Below, one piece after another: positions 27,427-35,908 of a stretch of 64,000 nucleotides of DNA. The position numbers were made by a program, and so were the translations under genes. Below the pieces are notes generated by a model. It was not told the origin of the DNA and ran no database searches. It was given only the letters and a program-made list of their open reading frames with translations. The stretch is from Oscillospiraceae bacterium (lineage in GTDB: Bacteria; Bacillota; Clostridia; Oscillospirales; Oscillospiraceae): NCBI GenBank assembly GCA_020025575.1, contig JAHHRW010000006.1:1-64000 (forward strand). Direction: 5' to 3'. How positions within the stretch are numbered: position 1 is the first letter of the stretch; each line of letters opens with the position of its first letter.

Positions 27427-27461
27427 TAAAAAAAGCCGCCACCTCGAAGGAAGTGACGGCT
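27427..27461 (-). terminator. Terminator of the P-loop protein gene
   Basis: On the minus strand AGCCGTCACTT pairs with AGGTGGCGGCT (wobble pairs included) around a six-base loop and is followed by seven T. Confidence 0.85.
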
Positions 27462-27482
27462 CTCATTCATGTACAACTGTGT

Positions 27483-27890
27483 TTACAGATACTGCTTGAC
27501 GGTGTCGGAAGCAGCTTCCGGATCGTCAGAGACACTCATGGTAATATTCATATTGTTTTCTTCAGCAAATTTTGCACACCAGGTGATGAACTCCTCGCCC
27601 ACTGCACGGTCTTTGCCAATGGTCTTATACAAATTATCAATGAACACGCAGGTAATATCAAAGTTGCCGGCATGCAGGCCGCTGAGCAAACCCTTCAGCT
27701 TATCCGCATTGTCAATCCCGTACTCCTCTGAATCAACCAAACGAACCTTATAATTGACATCATAAGTCAACTTCTTGCCGTACTCGATGCAAACGATATC
27801 ACCGGTTTCGGTGGTGACCGCATCCTGGATAGCAGAAATCAGCTTCTTAGTTTTACCGGAACCCTTCAGGCCCATAATCACTTTAATCAT
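27483..27890 (-). CDS. Small P-loop ATP-binding protein of unknown function
   Basis: A 135-residue protein with a perfect Walker A at the N-terminus (GLKGSGKT, residues 7-14) and a Walker B-like strand (TCVFIDNLY near 80). It has no other domain I recognise, and no signal peptide or membrane segment. Similar short proteins in Clostridia are annotated only as ATP-binding, sometimes as PilT-like, which this is too short to be. GGAGGAG precedes the ATG. It is a single-gene unit with its own terminator. Confidence 0.65.
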   Translation of the reverse strand: MIKVIMGLKGSGKTKKLISAIQDAVTTETGDIVCIEYGKKLTYDVNYKVRLVDSEEYGIDNADKLKGLLSGLHAGNFDITCVFIDNLYKTIGKDRAVGEEFITWCAKFAEENNMNITMSVSDDPEAASDTVKQYL

Positions 27891-28002
27891 AGGAAACTCC
27901 TCCTTTGCTATGCCGTAATCGGCTGTGTTCATATTCTACCATCGGGCGAATCATTTTTCAACCTTTTTTATGCATTTTGCAAAAAGAATTTCTGAGCCGC
28001 GG

Positions 28003-29310
28003 TTATTTGTCCTCGTAGCCGGGTTTTCCCAGCAGTTTGAACATATTGCGCTTGTAGAACTCAACACCAGGCTGGTTGAAAGGATTGACCCCCAGAATGT
28101 AAGCAGACACGCCGCAGCACAGCTCCAGGAAGTAGAACATCTCACCCAGTTTCTCGTCGTTCAGCTGGCCCATATCCATGGTGATGACAGGAACACCGCC
28201 ATCCACATGGGCAGCCACGGTACCCAGATATGCCTTCTCATCCACAAAGTCCAGCGTCTTGCCTGCCAGATAGTTCAGACCGTCCAGATTCTTTACATCC
28301 TCGCCAATGACCATCTTCTCTTCCGGGGCATCGAAACGAACCATGGTTTCAAAGATGTTGCGCTCGCCCTGCTGGATCATCTGGCCCAGAGAATGCAGGT
28401 CGGGAGTCAGCTCTGCGGTAACCGGGAAAATACCCTTGCCGTCCTTACCCTCGGACTCACCGAACAGCTGCTGCCACCAGCCGCCGAACATCTTAAAGCC
28501 CGGCTCAAAGGACTCGAAAATCTCCATCACCTTGCCCTTCTTGTACAGGGCATTGCGGACAGCGGCATACTGCCACACGGGGTTTTCAAAGCTGCGCAGG
28601 TCATAATCCTTCTTAGCCTGAGCTGCACCACGCATCACATTGCGGATGTCGATGCCTGCAACTGCCATGGGCAGCAGACCCACCGCAGTGAGCACGCTGA
28701 AACGACCGCCCACATTGGGGGGAATGACGAAGGTTTCCCAGCCCTCTTCGGTAGCCATCTGGCGCAGGGCGCCCTTGCAGGGATCGGTGATGGCATAGAT
28801 CCGCTTTTTGGCGCCATCGGTGCCATACTTGCGCTCCAGCATCCAGCGCAGGGCACGGGTGGAGATTGCAGGCTCGGTGGTGGTACCGGACTTGGAGATG
28901 ATGGCGATGGAGAAATCCTTGCCCTCCAGCAGACGCTGCAGCTCATTCCAGTGACGGGTGGACAGGGTGTTGCCGGCATAGAAAATCTGGGGATTGCCCT
29001 TCCCCTTGCCGATGTTGTGGTTTGCACCCTGCAAAAGTTCGATGGCTGCTCTGGGGCCCAGATAGCTGCCACCAATGCCGATAACGATGAACACATCGCT
29101 GTTTTCACGGATTCGGTCTGCTGCCAGACGAATCCGACGCATTTCGTCGGTTTCTTCCATTTTCGGCAGATCCAGCCAGCCCAGGAAGTCATTGCCCTCA
29201 CCGGTGCCCTGTGTCAGGGTCATGTGCGCAGCAGATACGTTCTTCTCTGTCGCCAGCAATTCCGGCAAAGTGAGCTGCCCCCACACGTTAGAAATATCAA
29301 CTTTAATCAA
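28003..29310 (-). CDS. pgi: Glucose-6-phosphate isomerase
   Basis: Interconverts glucose-6-phosphate and fructose-6-phosphate in glycolysis. It has 435 residues, the shorter Gram-positive type. Visible motifs: GIGGSYLGPRAAIELL near 77, ISKSGTTTEPAIS near 135, NVGGRFSVLTAVGLLP near 195, and GGVPVITMD and the late NPFNQPGVEFYK motif. The initiation codon is TTG with AAAGGAT 12 bases upstream, a weak combination. It is divergent from a glucokinase gene about 220 bases away, so the first two glycolytic steps are encoded side by side. Confidence 0.95.
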   Translation of the reverse strand: MIKVDISNVWGQLTLPELLATEKNVSAAHMTLTQGTGEGNDFLGWLDLPKMEETDEMRRIRLAADRIRENSDVFIVIGIGGSYLGPRAAIELLQGANHNIGKGKGNPQIFYAGNTLSTRHWNELQRLLEGKDFSIAIISKSGTTTEPAISTRALRWMLERKYGTDGAKKRIYAITDPCKGALRQMATEEGWETFVIPPNVGGRFSVLTAVGLLPMAVAGIDIRNVMRGAAQAKKDYDLRSFENPVWQYAAVRNALYKKGKVMEIFESFEPGFKMFGGWWQQLFGESEGKDGKGIFPVTAELTPDLHSLGQMIQQGERNIFETMVRFDAPEEKMVIGEDVKNLDGLNYLAGKTLDFVDEKAYLGTVAAHVDGGVPVITMDMGQLNDEKLGEMFYFLELCCGVSAYILGVNPFNQPGVEFYKRNMFKLLGKPGYEDK

Positions 29311-29452
29311 TTAAAAGACACATCCTTTCAAATTCGCGGATATATCATAATGTTATCGCATCTTTATTCCAAACGCAAGAGTAATGCAGAAACTTTTTGA
29401 CGAAGTTCAAAAATTTCTGCACATTTCCTCTGGTATTTTCCCTCTAATAATG

Positions 29453-29458
29453 TATAAT
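29453..29458 (+). promoter_or_regulatory. Putative -10 element of the glucokinase gene
   Basis: A perfect TATAAT lies 70 bases before the glcK start. The expected -35 position reads TCTGGT or CTGGTA, a poor match, so an activator or a weak promoter is possible. Confidence 0.4.
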
Positions 29459-29528
29459 AATGGGTGGATGATTTACGGCGGCGATTCTTCGCTGCATTAC
29501 AAACAATATACACTGGAGGAATTCACTG

Positions 29529-30476
29529 ATGCGATATGGTTTTGGCATCGATGTAGGCGGAACTACCGTTAAAATTGCTTTTTTTAATCAGGATGGTCTG
29601 ATGCTTACCAAGTGGGAGATTCCCACCAACACCGAAAACAATGGCTGCGCAATCCTTCCGGATATTGCGGCATCCATTCAGGATTATCTGACACGGGAAC
29701 AGATCCCGGACGATCAGATCATCGGCATTGGTATCGGCGTTCCCGGCCCCGTGAACGATGAGGGCGTTGTGAATAAATGTGTCAATCTGGGCTGGCGCGT
29801 TCTGGATTTGCAAAAGGAGCTTTCCGGGCTCACCGGTTTTCCGGTCAAAGCCGGCAATGACGCCAATGTAGCCGCTCTGGGCGAATGCTGGAAGGGCGGC
29901 GGTCAGGGTGCCAAGAACATGGTTATGGCAACCCTGGGTACCGGTATCGGCGGCGGCATCGTGTCCGGCGGCAGACTCATTGCCGGAGCCCACGGTGCAG
30001 GCGGCGAAATCGGTCACATCGTTGTGAATAAGGAAGAAACCGAGCCCTGCGGCTGCGGCAACTACGGCTGCATTGAACAGTATGGCTCTGCCACCGGCGT
30101 TGTCCGTCTGGCAAAGCGCTACCTCAGCTCCCATGAGGAAAGCAGCTGCCTGCGCAATTTGCAGACCATCACCTGCAAGGACGTATTTGATGCAGCCAAA
30201 GCCGGCGATCACGCTGCCCTTGCCATCACCGACCAGATGTATGACCTAATGGGTCTGTTCCTGGGCAGTGTCTGTGCCGTAGCAGATCCCGAGGTCGTGG
30301 TTCTGGGCGGCGGTGTCAGCAAGGCTGGGCAGATTCTGGTGGACGGCATCACCCCATACTACAATAAGTATGCCTTCCATGCCTGTCATCCCATCCAAAT
30401 CACCCTTGCCAAACTGGGTAACGATGCAGGCGCTTACGGTGCATTTAAGCTGGCACTGGACGAATTTGGTAACTAA
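29529..30476 (+). CDS. glcK: ROK family glucokinase
   Basis: Phosphorylates glucose with ATP. It has 315 residues, the usual ROK length. The N-terminal phosphate motif is FGIDVGGTTVK (residues 4-14); GNDANVAALGE near 115 holds the catalytic Asp; GTGIGGGIV near 138; and the ROK zinc motif CGCGNYGCIEQ lies near 176. There is no DNA-binding N-terminus, so it is an enzyme and not a ROK repressor. GGAGGA precedes the ATG. The closeness to pgi supports glucose as substrate. Confidence 0.93.
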   Translation: MRYGFGIDVGGTTVKIAFFNQDGLMLTKWEIPTNTENNGCAILPDIAASIQDYLTREQIPDDQIIGIGIGVPGPVNDEGVVNKCVNLGWRVLDLQKELSGLTGFPVKAGNDANVAALGECWKGGGQGAKNMVMATLGTGIGGGIVSGGRLIAGAHGAGGEIGHIVVNKEETEPCGCGNYGCIEQYGSATGVVRLAKRYLSSHEESSCLRNLQTITCKDVFDAAKAGDHAALAITDQMYDLMGLFLGSVCAVADPEVVVLGGGVSKAGQILVDGITPYYNKYAFHACHPIQITLAKLGNDAGAYGAFKLALDEFGN

Positions 30477-30511
30477 TTGCCCTACATAGACACAAGGAGG
30501 ACAAGTTTTTT

Positions 30512-31708
30512 ATGTATTGCTATCGCAAAATTCAAGATGATTTATACTGGGTCGGCGCAAATGACCGCCGCCTTGCTCTGTTTGAAGGTGTTTACGCTGT
30601 GCCCAAGGGCGTGAGCTACAACGCCTATCTGCTGCTGGACGAGAAAACCGTCCTGTTTGACACGGTGGACGCCTCTGTTTCCGATCGGTTGCTTGAGAAT
30701 CTGGAGGCTGTTCTGGACGGTCGAAAGCTGGATTATATTCTGGTTCAGCACATGGAGCCGGATCACTCTGCAACCTTGCAGCAGGTGATTGATCGCTATC
30801 CGGAGGTTCAGGTGGTCTGCAACGCAGCCATCAAGAAGATGATCGATCAGTTCTTTGACCGCTCCATTGACCAGCGCTGGGTAGAAACCAAGGACGGCGG
30901 CACCTTCTCCACCGGCCGCCACAATTTTGTCTTTGTCAAAGCCCCCATGGTGCACTGGCCCGAGGTTCAGGTGAGCTTTGACACCACCACCGGCACACTG
31001 TTTTCTGCCGATGCTTTCGGCACGTTTGGTGCCATCAATGGTGCGATTTTTGCCGACGAAGTGGACTTTGACCACGTCTTTATGGACGAAGCCCGCCGCT
31101 ACTACTGCAACATCGTGGGCAAATATGGTGTTCAGGTTCAGAACCTGCTGAAGAAGGCTGCCACCCTGGATATCAAGATGGTCTGCCCCCTCCACGGCTT
31201 GGTTTGGAGAGAGAATATCGGCCACTTCATTGACAAGTATCAGCACTGGAGCAGCTACACCCCTGAGGAGCAGGGTGTCGTGATTGCCTACGGCTCCATT
31301 TATGGCGGCACCGAAAATGCAGCTGAGATTCTGTCCGTTATGCTCCGGGAAAAGGGCATCAAGACGGAGATGTTCGATGTTTCCATGATTTCTGCTTCTG
31401 AAATCGTGGCAGCAGCCTTCCGCTACAGCCATTTGGTGTTTGCCTCTGCCACCTATAACAGCGGCATTTTCGTCAAGATGGAAGATCTTCTGAACGATCT
31501 GGTGGCTCATGCCCTGCAGAATCGCACCGTGGCTCTGATGGAGAACGGCACCTGGGCTCCCACCGCCGCCGGACAAATGGCAAAGAAACTGTCCGCATGC
31601 AAGAACATCAACCTGCTTGAGAATGTGGTTACCATCTACTCCAGTGTCAAGGACGAACAGCGCGCAGCCATCGCTGCCATGGCAGACGCCATCGCTGCCA
31701 CCATGTAA
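30512..31708 (+). CDS. fprA: Flavodiiron protein (FprA-type A flavoprotein)
   Basis: Cytoplasmic oxygen and/or nitric oxide reductase that protects anaerobes. It has 398 residues: an N-terminal metallo-beta-lactamase-like domain with the diiron ligand motif HMEPDHS near 80 (HxExDH), further ligands in VHWPEVQ and LFSADAFG, and PLHGLVW near 225; then a flavodoxin domain from about 255 (YGSIYGGTENAAEIL). No C-terminal rubredoxin domain is present, so electrons must come from a separate rubredoxin. AAGGAGG precedes the ATG, 35 bases after glcK. Confidence 0.94.
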   Translation: MYCYRKIQDDLYWVGANDRRLALFEGVYAVPKGVSYNAYLLLDEKTVLFDTVDASVSDRLLENLEAVLDGRKLDYILVQHMEPDHSATLQQVIDRYPEVQVVCNAAIKKMIDQFFDRSIDQRWVETKDGGTFSTGRHNFVFVKAPMVHWPEVQVSFDTTTGTLFSADAFGTFGAINGAIFADEVDFDHVFMDEARRYYCNIVGKYGVQVQNLLKKAATLDIKMVCPLHGLVWRENIGHFIDKYQHWSSYTPEEQGVVIAYGSIYGGTENAAEILSVMLREKGIKTEMFDVSMISASEIVAAAFRYSHLVFASATYNSGIFVKMEDLLNDLVAHALQNRTVALMENGTWAPTAAGQMAKKLSACKNINLLENVVTIYSSVKDEQRAAIAAMADAIAATM

Positions 31709-31712
31709 TTTC

Positions 31713-31745
31713 AAGTCCGTTCGGAAATTTCCGGACGGACTTTTT
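31713..31745 (+). terminator. Terminator of the flavodiiron gene
   Basis: AAGTCCGTTCGGAAA pairs with TTTCCGGACGGACTT (one wobble pair) and is followed by a T run. Confidence 0.88.
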
Positions 31746-31755
31746 CGTTTCTCCG

Positions 31756-31784
31756 TTGAAATCTGATGAATTTTGGGGTACAAT
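31756..31784 (+). promoter_or_regulatory. Promoter of udk
   Basis: TTGAAA and TACAAT are spaced by 17 bases, 30 bases before the udk start. Confidence 0.65.
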
Positions 31785-31813
31785 GGTTAAAATATAGCTG
31801 GAGGTAGCACCCC

Positions 31814-32440
31814 ATGAAAGATATTCTGGTCATTGGCATTGCCGGTGGCACCGGCAGCGGTAAAACCACCCTGATGAAAAATATTATTGCGAATTTTGCA
31901 GACTCGATTACGGTGATCAGCCACGATAACTACTATAAGCGCCACGATGATCTGCCCTTTGAGGAGCGCTGTAAGCTGAACTACGACGAGCCTGATGCCC
32001 TGGAAACCGACCTGATGGCACACCATCTGGAGCTTCTGCGCAACGGTCAGGCCATTGACTGCCCCGTGTATGATTTCACCATGCACAACCGTTCCAACGA
32101 AACCATTCACATTGAGCCAAAAAAAGTCATTATCGTGGAGGGCATCCTGATCTTTGAAAACAAACAGCTCCGGGATCTGATGGACATTAAGATTTTCGTG
32201 GACACCGATGCGGATATCCGCCTGTGCCGCCGGGTCAAGCGGGATGTGAACAAGCGTGGCAGGAGTCTGGAATCGGTGCTGGAGCAGTATCAGCAGACCG
32301 TAAAACCCATGCACGAAAAATATGTAGAACCCAGCAAGAAATTCGCCAACATCATCGTCCCCGAGGGCGGAAAGAACCAGATTGCCATTGAGATGATCCT
32401 GCGGCAAATCCAACACCATTTGGAGGAAAATCACCTATGA
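31814..32440 (+). CDS. udk: Uridine kinase
   Basis: Pyrimidine salvage enzyme phosphorylating uridine and cytidine. It has 208 residues: Walker A GGTGSGKTT near 10-18, ISHDNYYKRHDDLPFEER near 35, the PVYDFTMHNR motif near 90, VIIVEGILIFE near 111 and DTDADIRLCRRVKRD near 133. GGAGGTAG precedes the ATG. The stop overlaps the next gene by four bases (ATGA), so a HAD phosphatase is coupled to it. Confidence 0.95.
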   Translation: MKDILVIGIAGGTGSGKTTLMKNIIANFADSITVISHDNYYKRHDDLPFEERCKLNYDEPDALETDLMAHHLELLRNGQAIDCPVYDFTMHNRSNETIHIEPKKVIIVEGILIFENKQLRDLMDIKIFVDTDADIRLCRRVKRDVNKRGRSLESVLEQYQQTVKPMHEKYVEPSKKFANIIVPEGGKNQIAIEMILRQIQHHLEENHL

Positions 32441-33075
32441 TCCCCGAATCTTTGATTTTTGATATTGACGGAACCCTTTGGGACTCCCGAGAATTGGTTG
32501 CAAAGGGCTATAATCAGCACCTTTGTGAAGTGGGTCACCCGGAACTTCAGGTAGATGCAGCGTTTTTAAAGACGGTTTTCGGCAAAACCATGCATGAAAT
32601 TGCGGATATTATGCTTGCCCCCATCCCCGCACCGGAACGTTATGAAATTCTGGATGGTTGTATGCGCTGTGAGCATCTGGTCATGGAGTCCGATCCCTGC
32701 CATATGGCCTTCCCCGGCGTTGTGGAAACACTGGAGGCGCTTTCCCAGAAATATCGCCTGTTCATTGTCAGCAATTCTCAGTGCGGTTACCCGGAACTGC
32801 TGATGAACAAGCTGGATGTGGGCCACCTGTTTCAGGGGCACCTGTGTTACGGCGATACCGGAACCCCCAAGGGCCAGACCATCAAAATCCTGATGGAGCG
32901 TCACAACATCCAGTCAGCTGTCTATATTGGCGACACCCAGGGCGATCTGGATGCCTGCCGGGATGCAAATATTCCATTTATCTTCTGCACCTATGGGTTC
33001 GGAACCCCGGATTCCTTTGATGCCAAAGTTGACACATTTTCCCAGCTGCCTCAGGTTTTAGATAGCTTAGCATAA
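32437..33075 (+). CDS. HAD superfamily phosphatase (phosphoglycolate phosphatase-like)
   Basis: Haloacid dehalogenase hydrolase, 212 residues, with a helical cap between motifs I and II. Motif I is DIDGTLWDS (nucleophile Asp near 9), motif II IVSNSQ near 112, the motif III lysine lies in TPKGQTIKIL, and motif IV is YIGDTQGDLDAC near 165. The substrate is unknown; the coupling with uridine kinase makes a nucleotide or sugar-phosphate substrate plausible. Confidence 0.85.
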   Translation: MIPESLIFDIDGTLWDSRELVAKGYNQHLCEVGHPELQVDAAFLKTVFGKTMHEIADIMLAPIPAPERYEILDGCMRCEHLVMESDPCHMAFPGVVETLEALSQKYRLFIVSNSQCGYPELLMNKLDVGHLFQGHLCYGDTGTPKGQTIKILMERHNIQSAVYIGDTQGDLDACRDANIPFIFCTYGFGTPDSFDAKVDTFSQLPQVLDSLA

Positions 33076-33365
33076 CAAATCCAATATAGCGATGCCAAGT
33101 GGAAAACATGCTTGCGCATCGCTTTTTTCTCTTCTGCTTCCCACAACATTGCAGCAGCCTGTGCACAAATTTTGAAAATCAGCTCCACAGGCATTGCACA
33201 GGAATACATCGATATTGCGAAGAGTCGCATTTATTCTTGCTTATTTCATGGAAAATACCCCATTTTCGGGCGTTTTCTGAATGCACCCCCATTCTCCCAT
33301 CTTGCAATCGCTGAATTTTTGTCCACAGGAAGTGCAGTTCCTGTGGACAAATTTTCATTTTGCTA
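33076..33365. repeat. Intergenic repeat with CTGTGGA palindromes, copy 1
   Basis: Non-coding stretch between two convergent genes. It carries repeated motifs of the form CTGTG(G/C)A(C/T)AAATTTT on both strands, and a perfect 14-bp inverted repeat at 33318-33331 and 33338-33351 (TTTGTCCACAGGAA, six-base loop). The order of motifs matches a second stretch at 52580-52760. The hairpin may also help end the noc-like gene, but no good T run follows on that strand. Confidence 0.55.
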
Positions 33366-34148
33366 TCACTTCGGAATGGTGATGGTCAGCACGATTTCAT
33401 CCTCTGTTTCCCGCCGCTCCGACACCGCCGCAATTCCGGCGGACTGGATGCGGTTCAGCGAATGCCCCAAATGATTCAAAAAACCCTTCAAATTGAATTG
33501 CGTCACTTGCGCATCCTTGCCACCGCTTAACAGCTCGTCCACATACCGCTCCGTCCGGGCAACGCTCATGCCAAACTGGGCAATGGTTTCAATGGCTTTC
33601 AGTTTTTGCGGCTCCGAAGGCAGTCGCAGAAGCGCTCTTGCATGGCGCTCGGTGAGATGATTGGTTCGCAGGGCATCCAATACCTGAGGCGAATGTTTTA
33701 ATAGACGCAGCTTATTGGCCACCGCACTCTGGCTTTTGCCGATCATCTTGGCTGCCTGCTCCTGACTCAGGTTCTGCAGCTGAATCAGCCGGGAAATGCC
33801 CAGCGCCTCTTCGATAAAATCCAGATCCTGCCGCTGTAAATTTTCCACCAGTGCCACTACGCCGGATTCGGCATCATCCATACTCATCACAATGCACGGA
33901 ATCTCCGTCAGCCCTGCCTTTTGTGCGGCTCGTAGCCGCCGTTCGCCTGCAATCAGCTCATAATTTGAGCCCACCCTGCGCACCGACAAGGGCTGAATGA
34001 TGCCGTGGCTCTGAATGGATTCACTGAGCTCCTGCAAGGCTTCTTCATTAAAAATTCGACGAGGCTGAGACGGATTCGGCTTGATGGAGCGGGCCGGCAA
34101 GAACACCACCCGTCCGGTTTCCATATAGGTTTTCAATTTTGCACAGTG
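33366..34148 (-). CDS. ParB/Noc-like DNA-binding protein
   Basis: ParB-family CTPase-type DNA-binding protein, 260 residues, and a paralogue of the ParB at 62.1-63.0 kb. It has the ParB/Srx fold (IKPNPSQPRRIFNEEALQEL; GERRLRAAQKAGL with the CTP-contacting GERR; ENLQRQDLDFIEEA), a helix-turn-helix (LSQEQAAKMIGKSQSAVANK near 130-150), and a C-terminal dimerisation part. A stand-alone ParB paralogue in Firmicutes is often Noc, the nucleoid occlusion factor; the N-terminus, however, lacks the clear amphipathic membrane helix of Bacillus Noc, so I leave the symbol blank. The ATG after AAGGGGGAG is used. Confidence 0.78.
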   Translation of the reverse strand, partial: HCAKLKTYMETGRVVFLPARSIKPNPSQPRRIFNEEALQELSESIQSHGIIQPLSVRRVGSNYELIAGERRLRAAQKAGLTEIPCIVMSMDDAESGVVALVENLQRQDLDFIEEALGISRLIQLQNLSQEQAAKMIGKSQSAVANKLRLLKHSPQVLDALRTNHLTERHARALLRLPSEPQKLKAIETIAQFGMSVARTERYVDELLSGGKDAQVTQFNLKGFLNHLGHSLNRIQSAGIAAVSERRETEDEIVLTITIPK

Positions 34149-34491
34149 CATAGGTGCTCCCCCTTGGTAGAATGTATGAACCATTGTAGTCACCTAAATC
34201 TGGGAAAACCCACGAAAGCAAGCACCTCCCAGGGAATAATTTCCGAACATAATGCATGATTTTTACGGTATTTTCTGATATATTTCCATACTTATCGCAT
34301 TTATCATCATTCTTTTTGATTTGCCGTCATCCTTTGTCCGGCTGATTTTACCAAGATTCTGAGGGGGACAACCATTTCCCTTACAGCCAATGAATTTCCC
34401 ACCCTATCTCCTTGCATTTCAGCTTCAATATGATATACTTACATTAAGCTCGAATCATGTGTTCCCGTTTCCCCTGGAAGGAGGCATTGAT
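34149..34491. other. Divergent intergenic region
   Basis: AT-rich stretch between the ParB-like gene (minus) and a small membrane protein gene (plus). I see the plus-strand promoter at 34412-34439; a minus-strand promoter is not clear. No coding sequence or RNA structure is evident in the rest. Confidence 0.4.
34412..34439 (+). promoter_or_regulatory. Promoter of the small membrane protein gene
   Basis: TTGCAT and TATACT are spaced by 16 bases, about 52 bases before the ATG. Confidence 0.5.
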
Positions 34492-34743
34492 ATGGAAAAA
34501 TCCTCATCCCAGAGCCTTGGAAGGCTGAAAAAAATCCGGCGCATATCCCTAATCGCTTGGACCATAATCGCAATTGTGATGTTTCTCATGATTCAATATG
34601 CCAGCGTTCATGTGCAATGGCAAAGAACCGTTACCATGATCATCCGCGTATTCATCGTTGCCTCTTTGGCACAAATCGGATACGACTACCATCTAAACAA
34701 AAAGATTCGTGATTTAAAGCAAAACGAATCATCCGATCAATAA
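34492..34743 (+). CDS. Small two-helix membrane protein, unknown function
   Basis: An 83-residue protein with a basic N-terminus (GRLKKIRRIS), two hydrophobic segments at about 21-37 and 46-62, and a charged tail (KKIRDLKQNESSDQ). I recognise no family. GGAAGGAGG precedes the ATG, a promoter lies upstream and a strong terminator follows, so it is a real single-gene unit. Confidence 0.65.
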   Translation: MEKSSSQSLGRLKKIRRISLIAWTIIAIVMFLMIQYASVHVQWQRTVTMIIRVFIVASLAQIGYDYHLNKKIRDLKQNESSDQ

Positions 34744-34773
34744 AAAAGTCGCAGATAAAATCTGCGACTTTTT
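34742..34773. terminator. Bidirectional terminator between the small membrane protein gene and alr
   Basis: AAAAAAGTCGCAGAT pairs with ATCTGCGACTTTTTT around three bases, giving a T run on either strand. Confidence 0.92.
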
Positions 34774-34791
34774 TCATATTCGATATTTCCC

Positions 34792-35880
34792 TTAAAAATA
34801 GACAATCTCCACACCTTTTAACAGCAATGGGTTGATATTGACCCGAGCCATATCTCCGACCTTGCAGTCGCAATCGGTAACATCGATGACCATATTCACC
34901 ATACCCACATGGCCCAGCACCCGGCAAGCCTTGCCGTTCACATGGACATACAGCGCCTTTTTCTTGATAAACGCCTTGATATAACGGGCAACGCCACGGA
35001 TGCAGTCCTGAAACCGCCACAAATCAAAGCCCCGATCCACGCCAAAACCATTAAAATAGCCAACGGACAGCACTGCAATCCGGGTCTGGCGTTTTGCGAC
35101 AAATCCCGCCCCATAACCAACGGTATGCCCGGCAGGGATGGTGCGGATTTCTTCCAGCTCCGCTTGACAGTAGCCCACGGTTTTGAGCCCGCTTTTCCCG
35201 GGAAATGCCACCCGTCCCAGCAGGGCAGAGCCAATGCGCACCCCATCGCAGTGCATATGCGCATACTTAAAGAAGGCCGTGGAATTACAGCAGTGAACCA
35301 TTCCCGTTTCAAAGCCTGCCGCACGAAGCTCCTGCACCACCTGCTGAAACTTTTCAAACTGTTTCTCGGTGATGGCAGCATCCACAGCGCATCCAAAATG
35401 GGTGTAAATGCCGGAAAAAGCAATATGGGGGCAGTCGGTATACAGGCTGTAAACCGTTTCGATCTCCTCCGGCAGGAATCCGTAGCGGCCCATGCCGGTG
35501 TCGATTTTGAGGTGTGCCTCTGCAACGGTGGAACGCTCTTTGGCTACCTGATTCACCATCTCTGCATCCTCTATGGAGCCGATGGTGAGAATGGCCCGAT
35601 TGTCCAGAAGTTCGTTGATTTCTGCGGGATTACAGGTTCCCTCCATCATCAGGATGGGGCATTCCTCAAATCCCTCCTGCCGCAGTGCGCGAACCTCGCT
35701 CACATCGGTGACGGCAAAATGGTCAATGCCATAGGCACTGAGGGTTCGTGCCATATTCACACACCCAAGGCCGTAGCCGTCACCCTTGATGACGCCCCAG
35801 ACAGTCGCACCCTTTGCCTTCTGCAAAATCACGCCCACATTGTGAGCCAGAGCGCTTTTATCCACCATGTATGCTTTCAT
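34792..35880 (-). CDS. alr: Alanine racemase
   Basis: PLP enzyme making D-alanine for peptidoglycan. It has 362 residues. The PLP lysine lies in VIKGDGYGLG near 34 (the usual form is KANAYGHG), KIDTGMGRYGF is near 128, CCNSTAFF near 200, RIGSALLGR near 217 (usually RPGIALYG), and the second-base tyrosine probably lies in HTVGYGAGFVA near 255. The motif changes are of a kind seen in Clostridia; another amino-acid racemase such as serine cannot be excluded. The ATG with AGAGGA seven bases upstream is used rather than a GTG six bases earlier. It follows a FemAB gene by 28 bases. Confidence 0.87.
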   Translation of the reverse strand: MKAYMVDKSALAHNVGVILQKAKGATVWGVIKGDGYGLGCVNMARTLSAYGIDHFAVTDVSEVRALRQEGFEECPILMMEGTCNPAEINELLDNRAILTIGSIEDAEMVNQVAKERSTVAEAHLKIDTGMGRYGFLPEEIETVYSLYTDCPHIAFSGIYTHFGCAVDAAITEKQFEKFQQVVQELRAAGFETGMVHCCNSTAFFKYAHMHCDGVRIGSALLGRVAFPGKSGLKTVGYCQAELEEIRTIPAGHTVGYGAGFVAKRQTRIAVLSVGYFNGFGVDRGFDLWRFQDCIRGVARYIKAFIKKKALYVHVNGKACRVLGHVGMVNMVIDVTDCDCKVGDMARVNINPLLLKGVEIVYF

Positions 35881-35908
35881 AGGCACATCCTCTCTATCTT
35901 TGGGAAAT

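Noticed and set aside
27925..29400. A 491-codon plus-strand frame opposite pgi
   Set aside because: Antisense shadow; pgi motifs are unambiguous on the other strand.
29384..29572. A 62-codon frame before glcK
   Set aside because: It covers the promoter and runs into glcK out of frame; no ribosome binding site.
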